Source of the DNA: an uncultured Eubacteriales bacterium
GTDB lineage: Bacteria > Bacillota > Clostridia > Christensenellales > QALW01
DNA: 24,372 nt
NCBI GenBank assembly: GCA_900552055.1
Contig: URYI01000015.1
Location: 1 to 24,372, forward strand
Direction of reading: 5' to 3'
Position numbers and translations under genes: made by a program
The notes under the pieces: generated by a model
Seen by the model: only the letters and a program-made list of their open reading frames with translations
Databases searched by the model: none
Told to the model about the DNA's origin: nothing
In this document: positions 7,293 through 14,987 of the stretch, in pieces
Layout: the number at the start of each line of letters is the position of its first letter
Numbering within the stretch: the first letter of the stretch is position 1

Positions 7293-8630
7293 CTATTCCT
7301 CGCGCGCTTCTATCATATCGCCTACTATGCGCTGGGTGCGTTCCCAGGCCTGCTTGCAGAGCGCCCATTTTTCATCGCTGGCAAATATATCGGGGCGGCT
7401 CTGGGCGTTGGCATATTTGCCCGCGGGCAGCACCTTATAGGCATATACATCTGAGCCTACCGAATCCCTGTGAGTAAAGGTGGGGGTATAGGTCGCGTCG
7501 GCCAGGTATACCGTGCCGTCCTGAGCGCGCTTTACGTTCAGATTGAGGATGAAGCTGTGCTGGGTCATATTTTCGTCCTTTTCAAGACTCATCTGGTCGG
7601 CTAAAAAGTTGCCCATTGAGTAAGCCACTACAACAGTTTTAGTTTTTCCCTCAAATTCTATTTCCTTCTTGGTTATGGGCTGCACGCAATGGGAATGGTT
7701 TCCCATAATTACGTCCGCGCCGCTGTCCAGCAGGCTCTGGGCAATAGCTCTCTGGCGCTCGGTGGGAGCGTTGGTATATTCCCGTCCCCAGTGCAGGGAG
7801 ACAATTACAAATTCCGCGCCCTGCTCCCTTATATTTTTTACATCCTCTTCCATGCGGTTGAGGTCGCTGTTTGAATTAAGGCCGATTAAATTAATGCAGT
7901 AATCCTGATTTTCCTCCGGAATAAGGGACATAAGGCCGTTTACGCTGTCAGTATAGGCCAAAAGGCCCACTTTGATACCTTTTACATCTATTATTTTATA
8001 GGCGTCGTGCTCTTCCTGGGAGGTGAAGGTGCCGTAATGGTCCATGCCCTCAGCCTCAAGGGCGGCTATGGTGTTTTTCAGGCCAGTATAGCCTTTGTCC
8101 AGCGCGTGGTTGTTGGCCGTCAGGGCCAGATTGACTCCGGCGTTTTTCAGGGCGGTGACAATGGCGCGGGGCACATTAAAGCGGGGATAGCCTGAAATGC
8201 CCGAACCGTCCCCGTTGGCGTCTACGGGGGCTTCTATATTGGCTATGGCTAAATCTCCGTTGATGCTCTGGGAGATGATGTCCAGATAGGAAGAAAAGTC
8301 GTAGGTGCCGTCCGACTGCAGTCCGCCCCGGATAGTGGTAGTATCATGCAGAAGTACGTCCCCCATAAGCTGGATAAGTATTTCAGGCTCTTCATACGGC
8401 GTTGGGCTGGCCTGAACTGTTCCTGATGCATTGGGAGAAGGGGTCTGTACTGCGCCGGCGGTGGGGGACGGCGTCCCGGCCAGCTGGGTGGGGGATATTG
8501 AACGTGAGGGCAGAACTGTCAGCAGTACCGCGGCTGTGACCAGCACGACTGCAACAGCGCATAATGCTATAAGCTTTGAATAGCCCTTCTTTGATTTTCT
8601 GCGCGCGCGGCTGCTTTTCCGTTTGGCCAT
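7293..8630 (-). CDS. CapA-family metallophosphatase-like protein, membrane anchored
   Basis: This 445-residue protein belongs to the CapA/PgsA family (PGA_cap domain), related to the poly-gamma-glutamate capsule protein. It has a very basic N-terminus (residues 2-18), one membrane anchor (about 19-40), a Pro/Thr/Ser-rich linker (about 45-82), and then the calcineurin-like fold. Landmarks are LIQLMGD, the conserved IANIEAPVD, LTANNHALDKG, VSLHWGREY and MGNHSHCVQP, followed by YSMGNF. The catalytic part therefore faces the outside of the cell. No capsule synthesis genes (pgsB or pgsC) are nearby, so a role in poly-gamma-glutamate is not implied; many Clostridia carry stand-alone CapA proteins of unknown substrate. 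The start ATG has GGAGG ten bases upstream. Confidence 0.88.
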   Translation of the reverse strand: MAKRKSSRARRKSKKGYSKLIALCAVAVVLVTAAVLLTVLPSRSISPTQLAGTPSPTAGAVQTPSPNASGTVQASPTPYEEPEILIQLMGDVLLHDTTTIRGGLQSDGTYDFSSYLDIISQSINGDLAIANIEAPVDANGDGSGISGYPRFNVPRAIVTALKNAGVNLALTANNHALDKGYTGLKNTIAALEAEGMDHYGTFTSQEEHDAYKIIDVKGIKVGLLAYTDSVNGLMSLIPEENQDYCINLIGLNSNSDLNRMEEDVKNIREQGAEFVIVSLHWGREYTNAPTERQRAIAQSLLDSGADVIMGNHSHCVQPITKKEIEFEGKTKTVVVAYSMGNFLADQMSLEKDENMTQHSFILNLNVKRAQDGTVYLADATYTPTFTHRDSVGSDVYAYKVLPAGKYANAQSRPDIFASDEKWALCKQAWERTQRIVGDMIEAREE

Positions 8631-8674
8631 ATTTTAAAGACCTCCATAATTATTTATTAGATATATTCTTATAT

Positions 8675-8703
8675 AGTTTATACTATTTTGCGCAATCTTT
8701 CAA
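8675..8703 (-). promoter_or_regulatory. Possible promoter of the capA-like gene
   Basis: The minus strand reads TTGAAA (8698-8703), a 17-base spacer, then TAAACT (8675-8680), in an A+T-rich block about 45 bases before the start codon. Confidence 0.4.
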
Positions 8704-8971
8704 GTGAAAAAGGAGCGGGCTTTTAAAACGGGGTATTTGGCCGGCAGGACTTCTGAAAACAATGCAGTTTTTTATGGGTGCGGCTTTTGCGCGGGTGGGG
8801 CTGCCTGGAGCAAGAGAAGCGCCGGGCAGGCGCGCAGCGCCTGCGCCGGCCCGGCCTTCAGCCGCTGAGAGCCGTACCTTAAAGCGCAGTGTCTTTGCCG
8901 GTAAAATTGGGCAATCATAAATAAACAGTTTTTAAATGCGGGCAGTTTTTTATAAAACGGCGCGGGTGCAT
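8704..8971. other. Divergent intergenic region with a GCA-loop hairpin
   Basis: Non-coding by inspection. It contains a hairpin with an 8-bp core stem and loop GCA (8826-8833 with 8837-8844), extended by five more pairs (8821-8825 with 8846-8850) across a one-base bulge. The 12-mer GCAGTTTTTTAT occurs at 8764-8775 and again at 8942-8953. No terminator is obvious. Confidence 0.5.
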
Positions 8972-9008
8972 AAATGTGGTTGACACATTTGCGTTTTAGC
9001 GCTAAAAT
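8972..9008 (+). promoter_or_regulatory. Strong sigma-A promoter of the aro operon with two overlapping palindromes
   Basis: TTGACA (8980-8985), an exact 17-base spacer and TAAAAT (9003-9008) form a near-consensus promoter. The minus 35 is embedded in the inverted repeat AAATGTGgttgaCACATTT (8972-8990). The minus 10 overlaps the perfect palindrome TTTTAGCGCTAAAA (8994-9007). Both palindromes are placed like operators for a repressor, which is an inference. The leader peptide starts about 30 bases downstream. Confidence 0.8.
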
Positions 9009-9036
9009 AAAGCAAATTCAAGCAGGAGAATTTTTT

Positions 9037-9117
9037 ATGACGGTTCGCAGTTTATCAAACGGCTTCTTTATGTTTTTTGACGGGTTTTACTTTAACCTGT
9101 CTTTTAGCCATACATAA
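9037..9117 (+). CDS. Phe-rich leader peptide of the aro operon attenuator
   Basis: A 26-codon open frame starts with ATG and has AGGAG at 9024-9028. It contains seven Phe and one Tyr: Phe at 10, 11, 13, 14, 17, 19 and 23, and Tyr at 18. The run GFFMFFDGFYF is far above chance for Phe codons. Its stop (9115-9117) is three bases before the 5' arm of the antiterminator, the position needed for a ribosome at the stop to mask that arm. An 8-bp hairpin (9079-9086 with 9094-9101, one G-U pair) lies within codons 15-22 and could act as the pause hairpin. By analogy with pheL-type leaders, translation of the Phe codons senses charged tRNA-Phe. Annotation pipelines would normally miss this frame. Confidence 0.88.
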   Translation: MTVRSLSNGFFMFFDGFYFNLSFSHT

Positions 9118-9120
9118 ATT

Positions 9121-9159
9121 GCGCCGGAAAAATTCAGATTTTTAAAGGAAGCCCGGCGC
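9121..9159 (+). promoter_or_regulatory. Antiterminator hairpin of the Phe attenuator
   Basis: GCGCCGG (9121-9127) is exactly complementary to CCGGCGC (9153-9159). Inside it AAAAAT (9128-9133) pairs with ATTTTT (9138-9143). The 3' arm consists of the last stem base and the loop of the downstream terminator and closes over that terminator's 5' arm, so the two folds exclude each other. A ribosome stalled at the upstream Phe codons leaves 9121-9127 free and favours this fold. A ribosome reaching the stop codon covers it. Confidence 0.8.
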
Positions 9160-9175
9160 GAGGCTTCCTTTTTTT
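9145..9175 (+). terminator. Attenuator terminator before aroF
   Basis: A 9-bp stem, AAGGAAGCC (9145-9153) with GGCTTCCTT (9162-9170), has an 8-base loop and a T-run to 9175. It is a textbook intrinsic terminator, placed between the leader peptide and the aroF ribosome binding site (GGAGGG at 9183-9188). Confidence 0.9.
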
Positions 9176-9196
9176 ATTGCATGGAGGGATTTTAAA

Positions 9197-10207
9197 ATGA
9201 TGCTGGTACTGCGCAGGGGGACAAAACAGGAGGATATAGAAAAGCTGGCCAGGCATATTGAGGCTAACGGCGCCGACGTCCAATATATTAACGGCGACCA
9301 GGTTATGCTGGGGCTTTCGGGGGACACTTCAAATATCGACCCGGACGCGCTCAGCCGCTTTGAAGAGGTGGAGCGCATAATAAAGGTCAAGGAGCCGTAT
9401 AAGCGGGCCAACCGCAAGTTTCACAGGGAGGATACGGTAATAGACGCCGGCGGTGTCCAAATCGGGGGAAACAAAATAGCGGTTATTGCCGGTCCCTGTT
9501 CAGTTGAAAGCGAGGTGCAGCTGCTTAATATTGCGCGCCAGGTTAAACGGGCGGGAGCGTCTCTTTTAAGGGGCGGAGCCTTTAAGCCCAGGAGCAGCCC
9601 TTATGCCTTCCAGGGGCTGGGGCTGGACGGGCTGGAGCTTTTAAAGATAGCAAGCCGCAAGACGGGGCTGCCCATAGTTTCAGAGATAATGTCCACCGAA
9701 AATATAAAAATCTTTGCCGATGAAGTAGATATTATACAGGTAGGGGCGCGGAACATGCAGAATTTCGTCCTGCTCAAGGAACTGAGCATGCTCTCTAAGC
9801 CCATACTGCTCAAGCGCGGGCTTTCGGCTACCATTGAAGAGCTGCTTATGGCCGCCGAATACATAATGGCCGGGGGAAACCCGAACGTCATACTGTGCGA
9901 GAGGGGCATACGCACCTTTGAAACCTATACCCGCAATACGCTGGATTTAAGCGCCGTACCCGTGCTTAAGCGGGAGAGCCATCTGCCTGTTATAGTGGAT
10001 CCCAGCCACGGCACGGGAATGTGGTGGCTGGTTGAGCCTATGTCCAAGGCTGCGATAGCCGCGGGGGCGGACGGACTGATTATAGAGGTGCATAACGACC
10101 CGCCTCACGCTAAATGCGACGGGCAGCAGTCCCTGACGCCCCAGAGCTTTGCGCTGTTGATGGAAAAGCTGCGCGCTTTAGCAGAAGTGGAGGGCAGAAG
10201 CATATGA
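9197..10207 (+). CDS. aroF: 3-deoxy-7-phosphoheptulonate synthase (DAHP synthase, type I beta)
   Basis: This enzyme condenses phosphoenolpyruvate and erythrose-4-phosphate to DAHP, the entry step of the shikimate pathway, in the cytosol. The 336-residue protein has an N-terminal ferredoxin-like regulatory domain (1 to about 70), as in the Thermotoga maritima enzyme, followed by the TIM barrel. Motifs are [43 protein letters not shown] and VDPSHGTG. Metal ligands inferred from family alignment are Cys101, His271, Glu297 and Asp308, one residue off the Thermotoga numbering. In this subfamily the N-terminal domain mediates feedback by Tyr or Phe. The start has GGAGGG eight bases upstream. It is the first structural gene after the Phe attenuator, and its stop overlaps the aroB start. 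Confidence 0.96.
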   Translation: MMLVLRRGTKQEDIEKLARHIEANGADVQYINGDQVMLGLSGDTSNIDPDALSRFEEVERIIKVKEPYKRANRKFHREDTVIDAGGVQIGGNKIAVIAGPCSVESEVQLLNIARQVKRAGASLLRGGAFKPRSSPYAFQGLGLDGLELLKIASRKTGLPIVSEIMSTENIKIFADEVDIIQVGARNMQNFVLLKELSMLSKPILLKRGLSATIEELLMAAEYIMAGGNPNVILCERGIRTFETYTRNTLDLSAVPVLKRESHLPVIVDPSHGTGMWWLVEPMSKAAIAAGADGLIIEVHNDPPHAKCDGQQSLTPQSFALLMEKLRALAEVEGRSI

Positions 10208-11241
10208 AATTCAGCTATACTCTTTCAGCGGCGGCAGACAGCACCCAAATAGTCATACAGCCGGGAGCGCGCTTAGACTTAGATAAGCTTATTGAGGCAC
10301 GGGGAGCGCGCCGGGCGGGAATAATTACCGATAAAAACGTGGCCGGGCTGTATGGGCATGATATAGCCGGCGCGTTTGAGAGAGCGGGGATTGAACCGTA
10401 TATATACGCCTTTGAGCCGGGGGAAGAATCTAAGACGCTTGGAACTATTTCAGAGATATATGATTTTTTAAGCGCTTCGGGCATAACCAGAACGGATATT
10501 GTAGCGGCTCTGGGCGGAGGCGTGCCTGGAGATGTGGGCGGCTTTGCGGCGGCTACATATCTGCGCGGAGTGCGTTTAATACAAATACCCACTACCCTTC
10601 TGGCCTGCACGGACAGCTCCATAGGCGGCAAGACGGGCGTGGATCTGCCCAGCGGCAAGAACAGGGCGGGCGCTTTTTATAATCCCGAACTGATTATTAT
10701 AGACCCTGATTTTACCATTACTCTGCCCAAAAGGGAATATTCCTGCGGAATGGCCGAGATTATAAAATACGGCTGTATAAAAAGCCCTGAACTTATAGAG
10801 CTTTTAAATGAGAGTCGGCCGGATATGGCTAAAGCCATAGAGATAAGCTGTCGGATAAAATGCTCTTTGGTGGAGGCCGACCCATATGACAGGGGCGTGC
10901 GCAAGCTTTTGAATTTTGGGCACACCCTGGGGCATGCCTATGAGAAGAGGCTTAAATATGCCTGCTCCCACGGACAGGCGGTCGCCTGGGGCATATGCGC
11001 CCTGCTGGATTTAAGCTCGCGCTTATGCGGCCTGAGCAAAGGGGAAAGCCAAATAATAATTGAAACTCTTGAAAAATACGGCTTAAGCACCCAGCCGCCC
11101 ATACCGGCTAAGGAAGCGGCGGAGGAAGCGGCCTTTGATAAAAAGATGGAGTACGGCCTTATAAACCTGGTGCTCTTAAAGCGCATAGGGGAATGCGAAA
11201 TAGTAAAAATGACGGTTCAGGAGCTTATTGAAAGCCTTTGA
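10204..11241 (+). CDS. aroB: 3-dehydroquinate synthase
   Basis: AroB converts DAHP to 3-dehydroquinate using NAD+ and a divalent metal. The start is ATG 10204, which overlaps the aroF stop (ATGA) and has GGAGGG at 10189-10194; a longer in-frame extension upstream is not credible. The protein has 345 residues, a usual length. It shows the NAD-binding GGGVPGDVGGFAAATY, then RGV, QIPTTLLA, the SSIGGKTGVDLP segment and GKNRAGAFYNP. The expected metal ligands are Glu185 (AEIIKYG), His240 (NFGHTLGHA) and His256 (SHGQAV). Cys and Thr replace the more common Gln and Val in the segment LLACTDSS. It is translationally coupled to aroF. Confidence 0.96.
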   Translation: MKFSYTLSAAADSTQIVIQPGARLDLDKLIEARGARRAGIITDKNVAGLYGHDIAGAFERAGIEPYIYAFEPGEESKTLGTISEIYDFLSASGITRTDIVAALGGGVPGDVGGFAAATYLRGVRLIQIPTTLLACTDSSIGGKTGVDLPSGKNRAGAFYNPELIIIDPDFTITLPKREYSCGMAEIIKYGCIKSPELIELLNESRPDMAKAIEISCRIKCSLVEADPYDRGVRKLLNFGHTLGHAYEKRLKYACSHGQAVAWGICALLDLSSRLCGLSKGESQIIIETLEKYGLSTQPPIPAKEAAEEAAFDKKMEYGLINLVLLKRIGECEIVKMTVQELIESL

Positions 11242-11266
11242 TAAGATAGATTGGGGAGTTTGCAAG

Positions 11267-12469
11267 GTGAAAGTTGTCATTCAGCCGGGCCGGCTTTTAG
11301 GAAAAATAAAAATCCCTCCTTCTAAAAGCTTTGCTCACCGCGCGCTTATCTGCGGGGCGCTGTCAGGCGGAGAGAGCATTATATATAACTGCGGAAATTC
11401 TGAGGATATAAGCGCTACAAGGAACTGCCTCAGCGCTTTGGGCAGAATTTTTGAAGCAAAAGGGGACGCGCTGACCGTTAAAGCAGGGGGCCAAAAGGGA
11501 AATGTGCTGGACTGCGGGGAATCAGGCTCTACTCTGCGCTTTATGCTGCCTGTGGCTCTTGCTTTAGGCGGAGAATATCTTTTCATGGGCCGGGGCAGGC
11601 TCATGAGCCGCCCGCTGGAGGATTATTTCAGGATATTTAAAAGGCAAGGCATATATTATGAGATGGATAAGGAGCGGGGCATGCTTAAGGTGAGCGGGCG
11701 GCTGCTTCCGGATAAATTCAGCCTTTCGGGAAATATTTCTTCCCAGTATCTTACCGGCCTATTGCTGGCCCTGCCTCTGCTTGACGGGGATTCAGAGATA
11801 GTGCTGAACAGCCCCCTTCAGTCGGCAGGCTATGTGGATATGACCAGGGATATCCAGGGTAAATTCGGCGTAGTCTGGGAAAAAGAACGCCTGCGCTATT
11901 TTGTAAGGGGCAATCAATTATACAAAGCGGCCACCCTTGAATGCGAAGGGGACTATTCCCAGGCGGCCTTTTGGCTGGCCGCGGACAGGCTGGGCTGCGG
12001 TATAGAGGTTATTGGGCTGAACCCGGGCACTTTCCAGCCGGACAGGGCGATAGCCGATTTGATTCAAGCAATGCCCGGAGAATGCGACGTCTCCCAATAC
12101 CCGGATTTAGTGCCCATTCTGGCCGTATTATGCGCTCTAAGCCCCGGAAGGCGCATTTTATATAACGCCGCGAGACTGAGGCTTAAGGAGAGCGACAGGC
12201 TGCACGCGGTAAGCATGCTTATATCGGGCCTGGGCGGGAATATAGCAGAAAAAGAGGATGCGCTCATTATAGAGGGAAAGGAATTTTTAGACGGCGGGGT
12301 GTGCGACAGCTTCGGGGACCATCGCATAGCCATGTCGGCGGCTATAGCCGCGGTTAAATCGCGCGGGCCGGTAACTGTTCTGGGCGCGCAGAGCGTGAAT
12401 AAAAGCTATCCTGAATTTTGGGAGCATTATATAAAGCTGGGCGGCCGGATAGAAAAATATGACGTTTAA
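11267..12469 (+). CDS. aroA: 3-phosphoshikimate 1-carboxyvinyltransferase (EPSP synthase)
   Basis: AroA transfers the enolpyruvyl group of PEP to shikimate-3-phosphate. I use GTG 11267 as start because GGGGAG (11253-11258) is eight bases upstream and the protein then begins MKVVIQPG, a normal EPSP synthase N-terminus. A TTG at 11228 would overlap aroB without a ribosome binding site. The 400-residue protein has PPSKSFAHRALI (Lys20, Ser21, Arg25 binding shikimate phosphate), CGESGSTLRF, the central SSQYLTGLLLALPL, YPDLVPILA with the catalytic Asp, RLKESDR and FGDHRIAMS. The PEP-site loop is the ESGSTLRF form rather than the enterobacterial GNAGTAMRPL. It is the third gene of the operon, 25 bases after aroB. 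Confidence 0.95.
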   Translation: MKVVIQPGRLLGKIKIPPSKSFAHRALICGALSGGESIIYNCGNSEDISATRNCLSALGRIFEAKGDALTVKAGGQKGNVLDCGESGSTLRFMLPVALALGGEYLFMGRGRLMSRPLEDYFRIFKRQGIYYEMDKERGMLKVSGRLLPDKFSLSGNISSQYLTGLLLALPLLDGDSEIVLNSPLQSAGYVDMTRDIQGKFGVVWEKERLRYFVRGNQLYKAATLECEGDYSQAAFWLAADRLGCGIEVIGLNPGTFQPDRAIADLIQAMPGECDVSQYPDLVPILAVLCALSPGRRILYNAARLRLKESDRLHAVSMLISGLGGNIAEKEDALIIEGKEFLDGGVCDSFGDHRIAMSAAIAAVKSRGPVTVLGAQSVNKSYPEFWEHYIKLGGRIEKYDV

Positions 12470-12720
12470 AAGGCCGGGTGACGCTTAGCGGCAGATATAA
12501 CGGCAGAAATGCCTCAGAGCGGCAGCGGCGGGTATAGCGGCAGGAATGCCCTTCAGGCATAAGCAAGGGGCTTTCATGGCTAAAAGACTGTAAATCGGCA
12601 GCAGCGTGCGCAGCGCTTAAAAAGTCTGTAAGGCGGCAAGGAAGGCGGAGCAGCAAAAACGCCTGAAAGCATAAAGGGAACGGCTGGACGGAAGGATAAA
12701 TTGGCTGGGAGGCAGAAAAA
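12470..12720 (+). other. 251-base gap inside the aro operon with imperfect tandem repeats
   Basis: No gene is seen. The sequence is built of degenerate direct repeats. One unit at 12487-12517 is followed immediately by a related 39-base unit at 12518-12556; both begin AGCGGCAG and end with a segment like RAATGCC..TCAG. A second motif, TAAAARNCTGTAANNCGGCA, appears at 12581-12600 and 12618-12638. A small stem-loop with loop CTTCA is at 12546-12560. The other gaps inside this operon are at most about 60 bases, so this one stands out. Confidence 0.5.
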
Positions 12721-13794
12721 ATGAGCATGACAATAGGAGAACTTTTTAAGATATCCATTTTTGGGGAATCGCACGGCGCGGCTATAGGCTGTGTAATAGA
12801 GGGAGTGCCTGCGGGAAAGGAAATCCCAATGGACTATATAAATATGCACATGCGGCGGCGTGCGCCCGGCCAAAAGGGGACGACGCCCCGGCGGGAAGCA
12901 GATGCGCCAGAATTTTTGTCAGGCGTCTTTAACGGCCGGGCTACTGGCGCGCCCATTTGCCTTATAATACGCAATCAAAACACGCGCAGCGGGGATTATG
13001 AGCAGCTAAAGGATTTGATGAGGCCGGGTCACGCGGATTATCCGGCGCATGTAAAATATAAGGGCTTTAACGATTACAGAGGAGGCGGGCATTTTTCAGG
13101 GAGGATAACCGCTCCCCTTACCGCCGCGGGCAGTCTGGCCCGCAGTTTTCTGGAGGAAAAGGGGATTTTTATAGGCGCGCATCTGGCTGCTGCGGGGAAA
13201 GCTCTGGACGCTTCCTTTCCCAGCTTGTGCCCTGAAGAATTCAAGAAGGTCTGGCATAAGGATTTCCCCTGCGTGGGGGACGGCGAGGAAATAAAAAAAG
13301 AGATAAGCGAGGCGCTCAAGGCGGGGGATTCAGTAGGCGGCAGAATAGAATGCTTTATAACCGGCCTTCCGGTTGGAATAGGAGAACCCTTCTTTGATTC
13401 GGTGGAAAGCTGCCTGGCGCATATATTGTTTTCGGTTCCCGGAGTAAAAGGGCTGTTTTTCGGACGGGGAGCGGAGGCCGGCGAGCTGCGCGGCTCTCAG
13501 TTTAACGATGAATTAATGCTGGAGGAGGGGCGCATAAAAATGCGGAGCAATAACAGCGGCGGCATTAACGGGGGCATAACCAACGGCATGCCCGTAGCTT
13601 TTACCGTTAATATGCGGCCCACTCCCTCCATATCAACGGAACAGCAGACTGTCAATTTGAGCAGTATGGCTCAGGAATATTTATCCATCCGGGGCAGGCA
13701 TGACGCGTGCATAGCGGTGCGCGCAGTTCCGGTAATTGAAAGCGCCGCGGCAATAGCGCTGTACGATTTAATGCTGCGCGCCGGCAGTTTATAA
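12721..13794 (+). CDS. aroC: Chorismate synthase
   Basis: AroC makes chorismate from EPSP by an anti-1,4 elimination needing reduced FMN. The 357-residue protein starts MSMTIGELFKISIFGESHG, aligning with the canonical family start, with GGGAGG upstream. Family signatures are all present: GESHG (His18), MRRRAPGQ, RNQNTRSGDY, RPGHADY, GGGHFSGRITA, the SNNSGGINGGITNGMP loop and GRHDACIAVRAVPVIE near the C-terminus. It is somewhat shorter than the usual 360-390 residues, without a visible missing block. Being separated from aroA by 251 bases, it might have extra internal regulation, but no clear promoter was seen in the gap. Confidence 0.96.
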   Translation: MSMTIGELFKISIFGESHGAAIGCVIEGVPAGKEIPMDYINMHMRRRAPGQKGTTPRREADAPEFLSGVFNGRATGAPICLIIRNQNTRSGDYEQLKDLMRPGHADYPAHVKYKGFNDYRGGGHFSGRITAPLTAAGSLARSFLEEKGIFIGAHLAAAGKALDASFPSLCPEEFKKVWHKDFPCVGDGEEIKKEISEALKAGDSVGGRIECFITGLPVGIGEPFFDSVESCLAHILFSVPGVKGLFFGRGAEAGELRGSQFNDELMLEEGRIKMRSNNSGGINGGITNGMPVAFTVNMRPTPSISTEQQTVNLSSMAQEYLSIRGRHDACIAVRAVPVIESAAAIALYDLMLRAGSL

Positions 13795-13823
13795 TACGGC
13801 TGTAAATATGTAAATAAAATGTT

Positions 13824-13836
13824 GCCGCTTTGCGGC
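13824..13836 (+). repeat. Small TTT-loop hairpin before the pheA ribosome binding site
   Basis: GCCGC (13824-13828) pairs with GCGGC (13832-13836) around loop TTT. It directly abuts the pheA ribosome binding site GGGAGG (13837-13842). It could affect translation initiation or RNA stability; this is inferred from position only. Confidence 0.4.
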
Positions 13837-13850
13837 GGGAGGTATTTTTT

Positions 13851-14987
13851 ATGGATATAAAGGAATTAAGGGAAAAGATTAACGGCATAGATAATCAGAT
13901 CAGCAAACTGTTCCTTAAAAGGATGGAGCTGGTACGCGGCGTGGCTGAATATAAGCGGGACAATAACCTGCCCATTCTGGACGCAGCGCGGGAGCAGGAA
14001 ATACTCAGGGATATTTCTAAAATCCAGGCAGGCGAATTTACCGGCGACCTGACAGCCTTTTTTTCAAAGCTGCTTCAGATAAGCCGCGGATATCAGAGCA
14101 GGCTGTTTTGGGGCGAGGATAACAGCTACATGGACGAGCTGCTCCAGAATATCAGTCCTGCCCATGAGGCGGGAGTGGTGGCATATCAGGGGGTTAAAGG
14201 CTCTTACGGCGAGCAGGTGTTCAGCGAGCTTTTCCCGAATGCTCAGGCCAAGGAGTGCGCAAGCTTTGAAGAGGTGCTCAAAAGCCTGACAAAGGACGCG
14301 GATTACGGCGTGCTGCCCATAGAAAACAGCTCAACGGGCGGCATAAGCGAGGTATACGACCTTTTGCGCAAATACGGCGCGTATATTGTGCGCGAGCATA
14401 TCATTAAGGTAGAGCAGAATCTTTTAGGAGTGCCGGGCGCCCGCATCCAGGATATCAAAGAGGTATATTCGCATAATGAGGGCTTGAGCCAGTCCAGGGA
14501 TTTCTTAGCCGAGCATCCTTTATGGAAGCAGATACCTTATTATAATACGGCGGTCAGCGCACGCTATGTGGCGGAGACAGGCGACCCGTCCAAAGCGGCC
14601 ATAGCCAGCCTGCGCGCGGCCCAGCAGTACGGCCTGGACGTGCTGGCCCGCGGCATTAATTTCAATAAGAACAATAACACCCGCTTTATAGTAGTATCTT
14701 CGCGCTTTGAGGCGGCTGAGGACGCGGATAAGATGAGCATTTATCTTTCTCTGTCCCATACGAGCGGCGCGCTTGCGCAGATGCTGGATATTTTCTCTGA
14801 AGAGGGCATTAATCTGACCAAGATAGAATCCCGGCCCATCTATAATAAGAGCTGGGAATACTATTTCTATATTGATTTTGAGGGCAGCATACATGAAGAG
14901 CACGTTAAAAAAGCGCTGTCCCGCGCCGAAAAGCAGGCTGAATATTTTGAGGTGCTGGGCAATTATAAAAGTGCGGTGAGAGGATGA
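13851..14987 (+). CDS. pheA: Bifunctional chorismate mutase / prephenate dehydratase with ACT domain
   Basis: This enzyme converts chorismate to prephenate and then to phenylpyruvate, the committed route to Phe. The start is ATG 13851 with GGGAGG eight bases upstream. The protein has 378 residues. Chorismate mutase (1 to about 90) has all key charged residues by alignment with E. coli PheA: Arg7, Arg24, Lys35, Asp44, Arg47 and Glu48. Prephenate dehydratase (about 108-285) has YQGVKGSYGEQ, LPIENSS and the catalytic TRF motif (277-279). The ACT domain (about 294-375) has GAL (306-308) and ESRP (326-329), the Phe-binding motifs, which predict feedback inhibition by Phe. Its membership in an operon led by a Phe-rich leader peptide fits. 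It overlaps the aroK start by four bases. Confidence 0.96.
   Translation: MDIKELREKINGIDNQISKLFLKRMELVRGVAEYKRDNNLPILDAAREQEILRDISKIQAGEFTGDLTAFFSKLLQISRGYQSRLFWGEDNSYMDELLQNISPAHEAGVVAYQGVKGSYGEQVFSELFPNAQAKECASFEEVLKSLTKDADYGVLPIENSSTGGISEVYDLLRKYGAYIVREHIIKVEQNLLGVPGARIQDIKEVYSHNEGLSQSRDFLAEHPLWKQIPYYNTAVSARYVAETGDPSKAAIASLRAAQQYGLDVLARGINFNKNNNTRFIVVSSRFEAAEDADKMSIYLSLSHTSGALAQMLDIFSEEGINLTKIESRPIYNKSWEYYFYIDFEGSIHEEHVKKALSRAEKQAEYFEVLGNYKSAVRG

Noticed and set aside
7193..7477. Plus-strand open frames at the 3' end of the capA-like gene
   Set aside because: Three frames overlap in the same place, all partly antisense to the capA-like gene; none has a ribosome binding site.
9001..9196. 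T-box riboswitch upstream of aroF
   Set aside because: No T-box consensus (AGGGTGGNACCRCG-like) or specifier loop; the Phe-rich leader frame and competing hairpins explain the region.
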